Assembly: GCA_020060625.1 (NCBI GenBank)
Contig: JAGUZU010000051.1
Location: forward strand, 1 to 64,000
DNA: 64,000 nt
Direction: 5' to 3'
Source of the DNA: Anaerolineales bacterium
Lineage (GTDB): Bacteria > Chloroflexota > Anaerolineae > Anaerolineales > Villigracilaceae
In this document: positions 5,753 to 14,754 of the stretch, piece by piece
Layout of the letters: every line of letters begins with the position of its first letter
How positions within the stretch are numbered: the first letter of the stretch is position 1
Notes under the pieces: model-generated
Databases searched by the model: none
The model's input: the letters and a program-made list of their open reading frames with translations, nothing else
What the model was told of the DNA's origin: nothing
Program-made: the position numbers and the translations under genes

Positions 5753-7459
5753 ATGGGTAAAAGAGCAGTGATTTATGTCCGTACATCATCCGAACAACAG
5801 GGCGAAAAATGCAGCCCTGCCGAACAGGAATCGGATTGCCGGAAGTTTGCCGCACAACAGGGGCTGGTGGTTGTCAATGTATATCGCGATACCGAACGGT
5901 ATCGTGTCAAAAACAAATGGGTGGAACCCTCCGGGACACGCTATGACCGCCCTGCGATGCTGGCAATGCTTCGCGATGCCGCTGACGATCAGTTCGATGT
6001 CATTCTCGCATGGCGGGAGGACAGGCTTTATCGCGGCATGCGGGCAATGCTGTTGATCCTTGAAACGATCCAACAGCACAACCTGACCATCATGCTGGCG
6101 CTGGAAACCTTTGATCCGGCAACGGCTCCCTTGAAAGCCTGGCTCGCCCAGGTGGAACTGGAGAATATCAAGGAACGCATGACGATGGGGGTGAAGGCGC
6201 GTCTCAAGGCTGGCAAGGCGAATTCGGGTCAGGATCGGTATGGCTATCGCCGTGTGGGGGAACAGATCGAAGTGGTTCCGGAGGAGGCGAAATGGGTCCA
6301 GCAGATATTTGCTTGGTATATCGCCGGCGTTTCGATGCGCGAGATGCGCAGACGCTTGATCGCGGCAAATGCCCCTCAAAAGGATACGACGGCTATTCGT
6401 CGAATCCCGTGGTCTTTCAACAGCCTTAAGGGAATTCTGCACGGCGCCGGCGACTATGCCAGGGGTGTCAAAACTCAGAGTCGAGAAGGGGAACAATTTC
6501 AAATGAAGCTTATTCCCATTCTGGATATGGATACCTATCGAAAATTCATGGAGTTGAGGGAGAGTTATATCCATCCGGCGCAACAGGTTCCAAAAATTGA
6601 TTTTCTGATCCGGGGTTTACTGTACTGTCCATGCGGTTACAAGATGGGAATTCGCATCTCGAAATCATCCCGCGATCAATGGGATGGCGAATGGGAAGTC
6701 GGCAGGATCCGGGGCAATTACACCTGTGTTTGCAAGCACGACGAACTTATATCCCCTGATTGTCCGCGTTACGTAAAAAACGCCGAGGCGGATCGAAATG
6801 TCTGGCGGCAGGTTTGCAATGCCATCAATCACCCCGAACTTCTCCTGGAACAGGCGAAGCTTCTGGTCGATGAGTTGAAAACGGATGCATTGATAAGCGG
6901 GAACGACAAGGAACTCATTGAGAAGGAATTGGACAACCTGGTCGTGGGCCGGCAATGGGTGATCACCCAGGCGAGGAAGGGGGTTATCTCCGAGGCTGAC
7001 ATGGATCAACATTTGATGGATATGTCCATAAGAGAGGTGGACCTAAAGAAGCAACTGAATGCCATCCAGGATGCGGTTGATGCTCAATTGTTGGTTGATT
7101 GGGAGGGAAAGGTTCAGCAATATCTTGCTGATTTGAAGGAGGGCATTCAGGCATTGCATCGCATGCCTGAAGCTCCCGCTGAACAGCGAAGAGTCGTTGA
7201 GTTGAAACGCCAGATTATTGAAACCCTTGTGGAAAAAGTTTCCGTTGACCGGGATCACCAGTTCACCGTGACGATTCGCCTGCATCTGCTGGGCATTTTG
7301 GAGAATACAACCGGCAATGGCGGCAGTTCCAGCAATGGTGGACAGTGGCCGACGGGCGGAACTGGAAATCGATCAAATCCTTCCATTAGAACAACAGGAT
7401 TCAAATCGCGGATAGGTCATATCCGGGTGAGCGCCAATTGGATCATGCAGGGCATGTAA
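5753..7459 (+). CDS. Large serine recombinase A
   Basis: A 568-residue large serine recombinase, which integrates or excises DNA through a Ser-DNA intermediate. ATG 5753 has GGAG seven bases upstream and is preferred over TTG 5741. The N-terminal resolvase domain (about 1-150) has YVRTSSEQQ with Ser12 as the expected nucleophile and WREDRLYRGMR. The recombinase domain follows (about 165-270). A zinc-ribbon-like segment has Cys pairs near 290 (CPC) and about 323-337 (CVC...DC). A long coiled-coil-rich part closes the protein. It is clearly paralogous to the next gene, which starts 13 nt downstream. The pair resembles the arrangement of ccrA/ccrB in SCC elements. Its C-terminal tail is Gly/Ser rich. 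Confidence 0.95.
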   Translation: MGKRAVIYVRTSSEQQGEKCSPAEQESDCRKFAAQQGLVVVNVYRDTERYRVKNKWVEPSGTRYDRPAMLAMLRDAADDQFDVILAWREDRLYRGMRAMLLILETIQQHNLTIMLALETFDPATAPLKAWLAQVELENIKERMTMGVKARLKAGKANSGQDRYGYRRVGEQIEVVPEEAKWVQQIFAWYIAGVSMREMRRRLIAANAPQKDTTAIRRIPWSFNSLKGILHGAGDYARGVKTQSREGEQFQMKLIPILDMDTYRKFMELRESYIHPAQQVPKIDFLIRGLLYCPCGYKMGIRISKSSRDQWDGEWEVGRIRGNYTCVCKHDELISPDCPRYVKNAEADRNVWRQVCNAINHPELLLEQAKLLVDELKTDALISGNDKELIEKELDNLVVGRQWVITQARKGVISEADMDQHLMDMSIREVDLKKQLNAIQDAVDAQLLVDWEGKVQQYLADLKEGIQALHRMPEAPAEQRRVVELKRQIIETLVEKVSVDRDHQFTVTIRLHLLGILENTTGNGGSSSNGGQWPTGGTGNRSNPSIRTTGFKSRIGHIRVSANWIMQGM

Positions 7460-7472
7460 TCTGGAGATAACA

Positions 7473-9140
7473 ATGAAACCACGTGCAGTGATTTATGTTC
7501 GCACATCTTCTGAACATCAAGGTGAGAAATCAAGTCCGGCGGAGCAGGAAGCGGATTGTCGGAAATTGGCTGCTGATCAAGGATTGAAGATAGTCGGAGT
7601 GTATCGGGATATTGAAAAATATCGTGTCCGGAATAAATTGGTGGAGCCATCCGGCACGCGATCCGACCGCCCCGGGTTGTTGTCCATGCTTAGAGACGCA
7701 TCCAAGGGTGAATTTGACATCATTCTTGCATGGCGTGAAGATCGTCTTTACCGGGGTATGCGTTCCATGCTTCTGGTGTTGGAGACCATTCAGGAACACA
7801 AGATACAGATCATGCTTGCCAGGGAAACTTTTGATCCCAAGATTGCTCCGCTTCGTGCGTGGGTTGCACAAATGGAGCTGGATGGGATGAAGGAACGCAT
7901 GACGATGGGTGTAAAAGCCCGTCTTAAATCAGGCAAGGCAAATACCGGGCAGGACCGCTACGGCTATATGCGGGTTGGGGATGCCATCGAAGTGGTTGAG
8001 GATGAAGCATTTTGGGTCAGGCAGATCTTTGCCTGGTATGTGGAGGGGGTGCCGATTTTGGAAATTCGCAAGCGGTTGATTGCGGCGAACGCGCCTCAAA
8101 AGGGCAGCAGCATCCCAAGGAGAATGCAATGGGCAAGGTCAAGTATTCAGGCAGTATTGATTGCCGCCAAGGAATATGCCTATGGCATTAAGATTCAAAC
8201 TCGCAAGGGTGAATCCTTCCAGATCCCGGTTCAACCCATTATTGATACAGTAACGTATGAAAGGTATCTTCGTGTACGGGAGAGCAAAAAGACACATCCG
8301 ATTAGAAGCATCAAATATGATTACCTGATCGGCGGTAAGCTTTTTTGTGATTGCAATTACAAGTGGGGTGCAAGAACCAACAAGTCCAAGAGGAATAGAA
8401 AGGGTGAGTTGATCAGGCGAAAAACACCCGTTCGAGTCTATTATTGTGGACAATCACATAAGGACCAGGTTTCACCAAATTGCCCGCGGCACATAGGCGC
8501 CAAAAAGGCGGAGGATATTGTCTGGCAAAAGGTTTGTGCTGCGATGGACAAACCTGATTACCTGCTCGGTCAGGCGCGACAGATAGTTAATCAAATCAGG
8601 GAAAGCCAGGGCACATTGGAGCAGGATCGGATAAGAATTGAGAATCAGTTGGAAGCGGTACTGACAGAGCGGCAATGGGTTATTACCCAGGCACGCAAAG
8701 GTGCTTTTACCACCAATGACATGGAATATCAGCTGAGCCAGCTTACCTTTCAGGAGGTAACTCTTAAGCAGGAACTTGCCACGCTTGGAGAAACCATCAA
8801 TATTAATGCCTTGAATAATTGGGAGGAGAATGTGGTCGAATTCTTGGCTGACCTGAGAGCCGGCGTTGAGGAGTTAAAACTTGTTGCTCCCCAGACGCCT
8901 GAGGAGCAACATGATATTTTTGTGCTTAAGAAACGGGTTGTTGATACTTTGGTTGAGCGTGTTGATATCGATATAGACCGAAATCTTTTTGTACAGATCC
9001 GACTGAATCTTCTCGATATTCTACGAAAAGATGCTGAGTCCGGAGGCTCTACTGCTGGGGTACAAAATTTTGAGGTCGGAACTTATACCCGTATACAATC
9101 AGCCCGCGCTCATCGCCGTCGTTTCGCATCTTCCTCGTGA
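7473..9140 (+). CDS. Large serine recombinase B, reading into chromosomal DNA
   Basis: A 555-residue large serine recombinase with GGAG before ATG 7473. The resolvase domain has YVRTSSEHQ with Ser12 as nucleophile, and WREDRLYRGMRSM matches recombinase A. Cysteines for a zinc ribbon lie near residues 292-294 and further on. A coiled-coil region follows (about 370-450). It is about two thirds identical to recombinase A over the first 210 residues by eye. The last about 30 codons (9049-9140) lie opposite the 3' end of the DUF35 gene, so this tail is probably encoded by the target site. In the free element the protein would end differently. Confidence 0.93.
   Translation: MKPRAVIYVRTSSEHQGEKSSPAEQEADCRKLAADQGLKIVGVYRDIEKYRVRNKLVEPSGTRSDRPGLLSMLRDASKGEFDIILAWREDRLYRGMRSMLLVLETIQEHKIQIMLARETFDPKIAPLRAWVAQMELDGMKERMTMGVKARLKSGKANTGQDRYGYMRVGDAIEVVEDEAFWVRQIFAWYVEGVPILEIRKRLIAANAPQKGSSIPRRMQWARSSIQAVLIAAKEYAYGIKIQTRKGESFQIPVQPIIDTVTYERYLRVRESKKTHPIRSIKYDYLIGGKLFCDCNYKWGARTNKSKRNRKGELIRRKTPVRVYYCGQSHKDQVSPNCPRHIGAKKAEDIVWQKVCAAMDKPDYLLGQARQIVNQIRESQGTLEQDRIRIENQLEAVLTERQWVITQARKGAFTTNDMEYQLSQLTFQEVTLKQELATLGETININALNNWEENVVEFLADLRAGVEELKLVAPQTPEEQHDIFVLKKRVVDTLVERVDIDIDRNLFVQIRLNLLDILRKDAESGGSTAGVQNFEVGTYTRIQSARAHRRRFASSS
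9035..9080. other. Predicted attachment-site junction of the mobile element
   Basis: The recombinase B frame continues across the stop codon of the minus-strand DUF35 gene at 9049. Large serine integrases commonly have attP beside their own 3' end, so the crossover is expected here. The core cannot be defined without the other element end or an empty site. Confidence 0.5.
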
Positions 9141-9459
9141 CCATTTCCACGGGCATGCCGATCTGAACTTCATCGTTGTCCACATCGGTCAACTGCGCAG
9201 TGAGCATGGGACCTTCTTCCAGTTTGACCAACGCCACCGTGTACGGAGCTTGCGCTTCATAGCCAGCCGGGGCTTCATAAATGGTGGTGTAGGAATACAC
9301 TTCGCCTTTTCCGCTGAAAGTAAACAAGTCCTTGGCTTCGTCGCCGCAGTTTGGGCAGACATCGCGCGGGGGGAAAATCTTTGAATCGCAGTGAGGACAA
9401 ACCTCACCGATAAGTCCGTATCGTTGTTTTTTGAGACGCCAGTGTCTTGGGATTTCCAT
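9049..9459 (-). CDS. DUF35 zinc-ribbon/OB-fold protein, HMG-CoA synthase partner
   Basis: A 136-residue protein with a rubredoxin-like zinc ribbon (CPHC at about residues 21-24, CPNC at about 35-38) followed by an OB-fold domain (VYSYTTIYEAPAGYE..., PYTVALVKLEEGPML). In archaea this family bridges acetoacetyl-CoA thiolase and HMG-CoA synthase in one complex that channels acetoacetyl-CoA. Here the thiolase-like and HMG-CoA synthase genes lie on the same strand 9 kb away, separated by inserted blocks. The last residues (after about GYKFRP) may have been replaced by the element that ends at this 3' end. The family assignment is firm; the partner role is inferred from homologous systems. Confidence 0.9.
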   Translation of the reverse strand: MEIPRHWRLKKQRYGLIGEVCPHCDSKIFPPRDVCPNCGDEAKDLFTFSGKGEVYSYTTIYEAPAGYEAQAPYTVALVKLEEGPMLTAQLTDVDNDEVQIGMPVEMVTRKMRNDGDERGLIVYGYKFRPQNFVPQQ

Positions 9460-9642
9460 TTTTTATAATTCCTTTCTTCAAGTTTGATTCTATGCAGGCA
9501 GACTCTCAAAGACTATCAGAGTTTCGCTTCTGCGCGTAGTCAAATATGCAATTGCGATGGCTTTCAATTCACGCTTGCGAGAAAAAAACAGACCAAGCGA
9601 GCCCAACTACTCACCACTCACTATTCACTATCCTTCAAATGC

Positions 9643-9648
9643 TATAAT
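9643..9648 (+). promoter_or_regulatory. -10 box ten bases before the glycosyltransferase start
   Basis: TATAAT at 9643-9648 ends ten bases before ATG 9659 and no Shine-Dalgarno sequence fits between them. Transcription would begin within about three bases of the start codon. Confidence 0.55.
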
Positions 9649-9658
9649 CCTCCATCGC

Positions 9659-10888
9659 ATGAAGATACTACTCATCAACCAAGTCTTTGTCTCACCCGAA
9701 GAACCGGGGCATACCCGTCACTTTGAAATGGGGAAGTACCTCAAAGAACGCGGACACGAACTCATCATCGTCGCCAGTGACCTGAATTACCAGACCGGTC
9801 AGCGCATCGTCGAGCGGCGCGGACTCTACGCCGAACAGATATTCGATGGTGTGCGCGTTCTACGTTCATACATTTACCCCGCCATTCACCGCAGTTACTT
9901 CTGGAGAGTGATCGCCTTCTTCAGTTTCATGTTTTCTTCCATTTTGACCGCGCTACGCCTCAAAGGCTTGGACCTCGTGCTGGGCACCACACCCCCGATC
10001 TTTCAAGCCGTTTCAGCCTGGGTGGTGGCAGCCTTGCGCCGTAAGCCTTTCCTGCTTGAAGTGCGTGACCTGTGGCCCGAGTTCGGCATCAGCATGGGTG
10101 TGTTGAAGAATCCGCTCATCATTGCGCTTTCACGCTGGCTGGAAAACTTTTTGTATAAACGCGCGGATCACATTTTGGTGAACTCGCCCGCTTACCGTGA
10201 TTACATGCTCGCCAAAGGCGTGCCTGAAAACAAAGTGACCTACATCGCCTACGGCGCCGATGTGGACATGTTCGATCCGTCCATCGATGGCTCCTCCATT
10301 CGCAGGGAACTCAACGTCGAAGATAAATTCGTGGTTTTGTACGCGGGTGCGCTCGGTCAAGCCAACAACATTGACACGCTTCTCCGTGCCGCAGAAAGAT
10401 TGAAGAAAGAAGAAAGAATCAGCATTGTGTTGTTTGGGGATGGCAAGGAACGGGCTCGGTTGGAGTCCGAGGCGAAGCGCATGAATTTACGCAACATCAT
10501 CTTCGCGGGCACGCGTCCCAAAAAGGATATGCCGCTCATCGTCGCATCCGCAGACGTCTGCCTTGCCATCTTGCAGGACATTCCCGCCTTCCGCACCACC
10601 TACCCGAACAAGGTTTTCGATTACATGGCGGCGGGACGCGCCAGCATCATCGTCATCGATGGCATCACGCGCGAGCTGATCGAGTCGTCGCAGGGTGGCG
10701 TGTATGTTCACCCGGCGGATGATGCCATGCTCGCGCAGAAGATCCTCGAACTGTCGCAGAACCCCGCGCAGGTCAAAGTGATGGGCACGAATGCCCGCGA
10801 GTATTTGGTCAAGAATTTGGATCGCCGCGATAAGTTGAATGAAACTTTGAGTTTGCTTGAAAGTCTGGTAAAGCAAATGTCACCCTGA
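9659..10888 (+). CDS. GT4-family glycosyltransferase (WbuB-like)
   Basis: A 409-residue GT-B glycosyltransferase that transfers a sugar from a nucleotide donor to a lipid-linked or polysaccharide acceptor. ATG 9659 (MKILLINQVFV) is chosen because the domain begins there; an upstream in-frame ATG at 9557 adds a non-homologous stretch. The N-terminal acceptor domain has HTRHFEMGKYLKERGHE and LEVRDLWPE, typical of the WbuB-like group. The C-terminal donor domain has VVLYAGALGQANN, IVLFGDGKER and a FDYMAAGRASI donor-site motif. It heads a polysaccharide block with the SDR, WecA-like and heparinase-like genes. Its stop falls inside a repeat at 10880-10947. Confidence 0.9.
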   Translation: MKILLINQVFVSPEEPGHTRHFEMGKYLKERGHELIIVASDLNYQTGQRIVERRGLYAEQIFDGVRVLRSYIYPAIHRSYFWRVIAFFSFMFSSILTALRLKGLDLVLGTTPPIFQAVSAWVVAALRRKPFLLEVRDLWPEFGISMGVLKNPLIIALSRWLENFLYKRADHILVNSPAYRDYMLAKGVPENKVTYIAYGADVDMFDPSIDGSSIRRELNVEDKFVVLYAGALGQANNIDTLLRAAERLKKEERISIVLFGDGKERARLESEAKRMNLRNIIFAGTRPKKDMPLIVASADVCLAILQDIPAFRTTYPNKVFDYMAAGRASIIVIDGITRELIESSQGGVYVHPADDAMLAQKILELSQNPAQVKVMGTNAREYLVKNLDRRDKLNETLSLLESLVKQMSP

Positions 10889-10947
10889 GCGACAGCGAAG
10901 GGTCTCTTAGATAATTGTAGAGATGCTTCGCTATCGCTCAGCATGAC
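10880..10947. repeat. Imperfect inverted repeat at the end of the glycosyltransferase gene
   Basis: CACCCTGAGCGACAGCGAAG and CTTCGCTATCGCTCAGCATG are arms of an imperfect palindrome of about 68 bp. It supplies the last codons and stop of the preceding gene. Part of the same core (CTGAGCCTGTCGAAG) appears again at 58637-58657, so it is a dispersed repeat. Confidence 0.6.
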
Positions 10948-10962
10948 AACAAATAGGAGCTT

Positions 10963-11832
10963 ATGAAAGTCCTCGTTACAGGCGCAACTGGATTTACCGG
11001 CTCACGCCTTGTCCCTCTCCTCCTCAAAAGCGGATTCCAAGTCCGCGCCTTTGTGCGCCCCACCAGTGACCGCTCGCCTCTTTCCACGCTGACAGTGGAG
11101 TGGGTGACCGGTGACTTATCCAACCCTGAAACATTGACCGCCGCCCTGCGCGGCGTGGACGCTCTTGTCAACATCGCATCACTCGGCTTCGGGCACGTAG
11201 ACTCAATTCTGAGGTCCGCAAAAGAGGCGGGTGTGAAGCGCGGAATCTTCATCAGCACCACCGCCATCTTCACCCGGTTGAATGCGGGCAGCAAATCCAT
11301 CCGCCTTGCCGCAGAAGAAGCCATCCAAGCCAGCGGACTGGACTACACCATCCTGCGCCCGACCATGATCTATGGCAGTCCACGCGACCGCAACATGTGG
11401 CGGCTGATTCGCTTCCTGCGATACTCGCCCGTCATCCCGATCTTTGGGGACGGTGAGTCCCTGCAACAGTCCATCTTCGTGGACGATGTTGCTCAAGCTG
11501 TGCTTTTGGCTTTGCAAAACGATGCGACCATTCGCAAGAGTTACAACATCGCAGGCAAAGCCCCGCTGACCTATAACCAGGTCATAGACACGGTGTCATC
11601 CGCCCTCGGCAGGCGCGTTTGGAAACTACATATCCCTTACATGCCTATTGTCCGTTTCCTGCAATTTACCGAGAAGATACGCCTGCGTTTGCCCATCAAA
11701 GCCGAGCAGGTGCTGAGACTTAACGAGGATAAGGCGTTCTCTTATCAGGAAGCCCAAAAGGACTTAGGCTTCAGCCCGCGCAGTTTTGAGGAAGGGATTG
11801 GGATGGAGATAAATTCAACGGTGTATAATTGA
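10963..11832 (+). CDS. NAD(P)-dependent epimerase/dehydratase (atypical SDR)
   Basis: A 289-residue extended or atypical short-chain dehydrogenase. The N-terminal Rossmann motif TGATGFTG (residues 6-13) binds NAD(P). A VNIAS stretch follows, and YTILRPTMIYG matches the conserved strand after the active site. The canonical YxxxK is not evident, as in NmrA-like or complex I NDUFA9-like atypical SDRs. AGGAG lies before ATG 10963. In the polysaccharide block it probably acts on a nucleotide sugar or a lipid-linked sugar; the substrate is unknown. Confidence 0.85.
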   Translation: MKVLVTGATGFTGSRLVPLLLKSGFQVRAFVRPTSDRSPLSTLTVEWVTGDLSNPETLTAALRGVDALVNIASLGFGHVDSILRSAKEAGVKRGIFISTTAIFTRLNAGSKSIRLAAEEAIQASGLDYTILRPTMIYGSPRDRNMWRLIRFLRYSPVIPIFGDGESLQQSIFVDDVAQAVLLALQNDATIRKSYNIAGKAPLTYNQVIDTVSSALGRRVWKLHIPYMPIVRFLQFTEKIRLRLPIKAEQVLRLNEDKAFSYQEAQKDLGFSPRSFEEGIGMEINSTVYN

Positions 11833-11847
11833 CCTGTGAGGTGATTT

Positions 11848-12072
11848 ATGGTTACACCGACAACTTCTGATGTTCTAAAATTGCTTCGTCAACTCCCGCC
11901 AAGTGAGCAGTTGCGGATTATTTCGCTTGCCCTGCCTGAAATAGAGAAAAGTTTGGGCAAACAGGTTCGTGTGCGTAAATCCCTGCGTGGATTGTGGACT
12001 GGCGCTGGCATTAATTCAAAAGATATTTCCGAGGCACGCAAGGGGATGATGGGTAGTTTTTTCGCAAAATAA
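11848..12072 (+). CDS. Small antitoxin-like protein
   Basis: A 74-residue protein with GAGG upstream of ATG 11848. Residues 1-30 are helical (VLKLLRQLPPSEQLRIISLAL). The C-terminus, SLRGLWTGAGINSKDISEARKGMMGSF, resembles the toxin-neutralising tails of small antitoxins paired with PIN-domain toxins. No intact toxin follows in the 138 bp before the next gene. It may be an orphan antitoxin beside a restriction-modification gene. The assignment is tentative. Confidence 0.6.
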   Translation: MVTPTTSDVLKLLRQLPPSEQLRIISLALPEIEKSLGKQVRVRKSLRGLWTGAGINSKDISEARKGMMGSFFAK

Positions 12073-12197
12073 TTGCTACAACTACATATACCCAACGGCG
12101 AGACGAATTTGGGCGTCGCTTACTCGGATTTGCAGGTGAGAGAAGTTGTGAGGTAGTCGAAGATTTCGGTTTCAATCTGAGAAGGTTTGGGGGAAGG

Positions 12198-12203
12198 TAT
12201 AAT
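12198..12203 (+). promoter_or_regulatory. -10 box seven bases before the restriction-modification gene
   Basis: TATAAT at 12198-12203 with ATG at 12211 places the transcription start at or next to the start codon. The 12073-12197 stretch holds no other recognisable feature. Confidence 0.6.
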
Positions 12204-12210
12204 TCAATCA

Positions 12211-14742
12211 ATGGACTTTACTGATTTAGTTTCTCTCAGCTATGAACGGGGAAAACGTATCCTTGAAAGGCGGAATGCGGATATTCTCAAGGAAAACGGG
12301 CAATTTTTCACGCCCCCATCTGTTGCTCGTCATATGGCAAAGCAGTTGGGGCAAATTCAGAATGGTGCGTCACTACTTGAGCCTGCAATTGGCTCTGGGG
12401 TATTGGTTTGTGCAGTAATTGAGCGACTAATTGCGGAGAAACGCTCACTTGAAATATCAATTACGGCTTACGAAACAGACAATGAACTGTGTGAATTAAG
12501 TCGGGAAATTTTGAAGTTCGCGAGCAAGGAAGCTTATAAGGTCGGAATAAAAATTAATTGGCAAGTGTTTCAGGAAGATTTTGTGCTTGCATGTATTCCT
12601 GACGATCAACCCTCCTTGTTCGATTCGAGTAAATCAAGAAAAAAAACGTTTACCCATGTTATTAGTAATCCACCTTATTTCAAACTCAATGCAGAAGATA
12701 GACGCGTAAAAGCTGTTTACGGAAAATTAAACGGACATACAAACATCTATACATTGTTCATGGCTCTTTCTGCAAAGTTGCTTTTGCCAGAAGGAAAAGC
12801 AACTTTTATTGTTCCGCGTAGTTTCTGCTCAGGTGTTTATTTCTCAGAATTTCGCCGTGACCTACTTAAGGAGGTCACTCCATTCTCTCTTCATGTCTTT
12901 CAATCCCGTAATGATGTTTTCAAAAAAGATGCAGTTCTGCAGGAAAATGTAATTTTTTCTTTTGAGAAATTATCTCAGCCGCAAGAGAACCGATATTGGG
13001 CTGGCTATATAAATATTTCATCGTCTAATGACGATAAAAATTTGGAGGAGGGAATTATCTCTCGTCAGGTTTCTTATAAACATTTTTTAAGTGACCACAA
13101 TGGGCTTCTCCAATTCCGATTGCCGACTGGGATGCTTGATGAGCAAATCTTGGATACTGTTGATAAGTGGAAAGACACGCTTGAAAAGCTTGGTTTTCAA
13201 GTTTCAACAGGTCGAGTTGTACCCTTTCGAGCAAAGCGGCTACTAAAAGAGCGAGTTAAGGCAGGAAATGGAACTGCACCTTTGCTGTGGATGCAAAATG
13301 TTAAATCTTATCAGGTTGAATATCCGCTTGAAGGCTTTGAGAAACCACAAGCGGTTTCAGTAAATGACCCTTCCTTGCTTGTTCCAAATGCAAATTATGT
13401 TTTGTTACGTCGTTTTAGCGCAAAGGAAGACCGCCGTCGCCTGATTTCCGCTCCGTTCATTGGTGAAGAGTTTGAATTTGAACAAATCGGTTTCGAGAAT
13501 CACTTGAATGTGATATTTAGAAAAACAGGGACACTTTCTACTTCTGAGACTATTGGTCTTTCTGCTATCTTGAATAGCGCAATCATTGATCGTTACTTTC
13601 GAATTGTGAATGGTAATACTCAAGTTAATGCAGCAGAGTTAAGGATATTGCCTATTCCCCCGTTGGAAGTAGTAAAGAATATTGGCGAGAAAATTCAAAC
13701 AACTCAGGCAGATACACCAGAAAAAATTGAGAATATTATTTTCTCCATCCTTTCGACGTCAAAATTGCTTTCAGAAGACTTTCCAATGATACAGGAGACA
13801 AGAATCACAATGGGAAAAATCGAACAGGCTCAGGAAATTTTGGAGGCGCTTGGCTTGCCTTCTGCGCAACAGAATGAAGTGTCTGCTTTGACAATATTAT
13901 CTTTGGCGCAATTGTCTGAGCGTACGCAATGGCGGGAGGCAACAAATCCAATGCTGCGCGTTCATGATATTCTGGTTGAGATAAAACGGAGATATGGACG
14001 GGAGTATGCAGAAAACAGCCGCGAAACCATTCGTCGTAAGGTACTGCATCAGTTTGAACAGGCTGGACTTGTGCTTCGGAATGAAGATGATCCTGCCCGC
14101 CCGACAAATAGCGGATTAACAAACTATAAATTATCCGAAGCCGCTTTAGCGGTGATTCGTTCCTACGGTAGCCCCAAATGGCAATCTCAACTCAAAAGAT
14201 TTATTGAGCAACAAGGAAAATTGCTAGATGTTTATCAAAAAGCTAAAGAACACAACAAAATTCCTCTGCATGTTGCGGAAGGAATTGAATATAAACTTTC
14301 CCCCGGAAAGCATAACAAGTTAGAAGTGGCAATTGTCGAAGAATTTGGTCCGCGCTTTGCCCCAGGCGCAAAACTAATTTATCTGGGCGATACCGCAAAG
14401 AAAACGTTAATTCTCGATGAAATTGTTTTTAAGAAACTGGGAATTCCTTCGTCTGAACACGGAAAATTCCCTGATGTGATTTTGTATGATGCAAAACGTA
14501 AATGGCTGTTTCTGATTGAAGCAGTAACAGCTCATGGTCCAGTCTCGCCTAAAAGGCATGTTGAACTTGAAAAACTTTTCGAGAATTGCAAAGCGGGAAA
14601 AATCTACGTGACAGCTTTCTTGGATTTCGCAACATACAAAAAATATTCAAGCGACATTGCCTGGGAGACTGAAGTTTGGATTGCAGAAATGCCTTCTCAT
14701 ATGATTCACCTCAATGGGGATAATTTTTTGGGTCCGCGATAA
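12211..14742 (+). CDS. Fused BsuBI/PstI-like DNA methyltransferase and restriction endonuclease
   Basis: An 843-residue protein. The N-terminal half is an N6-adenine methyltransferase: GQFFTP (about residue 30), SAM motif I LEPAIGSG (about 57) and catalytic SNPPYF (about 151). A target-recognition region follows (about 300-500). From about residue 534 it reads as a BsuBI/PstI-type endonuclease, with a helical N-terminal part and then PDVILYD...FLIEAVTAHGPVSPKR (about 755-782), the PD-(D/E)xK-like core of that family. PstI and BsuBI systems normally use two separate proteins and cut CTGCAG; here both activities are on one chain. The gene is AT-rich compared with its neighbours, which suggests transfer. 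It interrupts a polysaccharide gene block. ATG 12211 is preferred to TTG 12187. Confidence 0.88.
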   Translation: MDFTDLVSLSYERGKRILERRNADILKENGQFFTPPSVARHMAKQLGQIQNGASLLEPAIGSGVLVCAVIERLIAEKRSLEISITAYETDNELCELSREILKFASKEAYKVGIKINWQVFQEDFVLACIPDDQPSLFDSSKSRKKTFTHVISNPPYFKLNAEDRRVKAVYGKLNGHTNIYTLFMALSAKLLLPEGKATFIVPRSFCSGVYFSEFRRDLLKEVTPFSLHVFQSRNDVFKKDAVLQENVIFSFEKLSQPQENRYWAGYINISSSNDDKNLEEGIISRQVSYKHFLSDHNGLLQFRLPTGMLDEQILDTVDKWKDTLEKLGFQVSTGRVVPFRAKRLLKERVKAGNGTAPLLWMQNVKSYQVEYPLEGFEKPQAVSVNDPSLLVPNANYVLLRRFSAKEDRRRLISAPFIGEEFEFEQIGFENHLNVIFRKTGTLSTSETIGLSAILNSAIIDRYFRIVNGNTQVNAAELRILPIPPLEVVKNIGEKIQTTQADTPEKIENIIFSILSTSKLLSEDFPMIQETRITMGKIEQAQEILEALGLPSAQQNEVSALTILSLAQLSERTQWREATNPMLRVHDILVEIKRRYGREYAENSRETIRRKVLHQFEQAGLVLRNEDDPARPTNSGLTNYKLSEAALAVIRSYGSPKWQSQLKRFIEQQGKLLDVYQKAKEHNKIPLHVAEGIEYKLSPGKHNKLEVAIVEEFGPRFAPGAKLIYLGDTAKKTLILDEIVFKKLGIPSSEHGKFPDVILYDAKRKWLFLIEAVTAHGPVSPKRHVELEKLFENCKAGKIYVTAFLDFATYKKYSSDIAWETEVWIAEMPSHMIHLNGDNFLGPR

Positions 14743-14754
14743 ACAGAAATTGCC

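Noticed and set aside
12073-12210. Toxin gene following the antitoxin-like ORF
   Set aside because: The 138-bp stretch has an open frame of about 35 codons but no start with a ribosome site and no PIN or RelE motifs.
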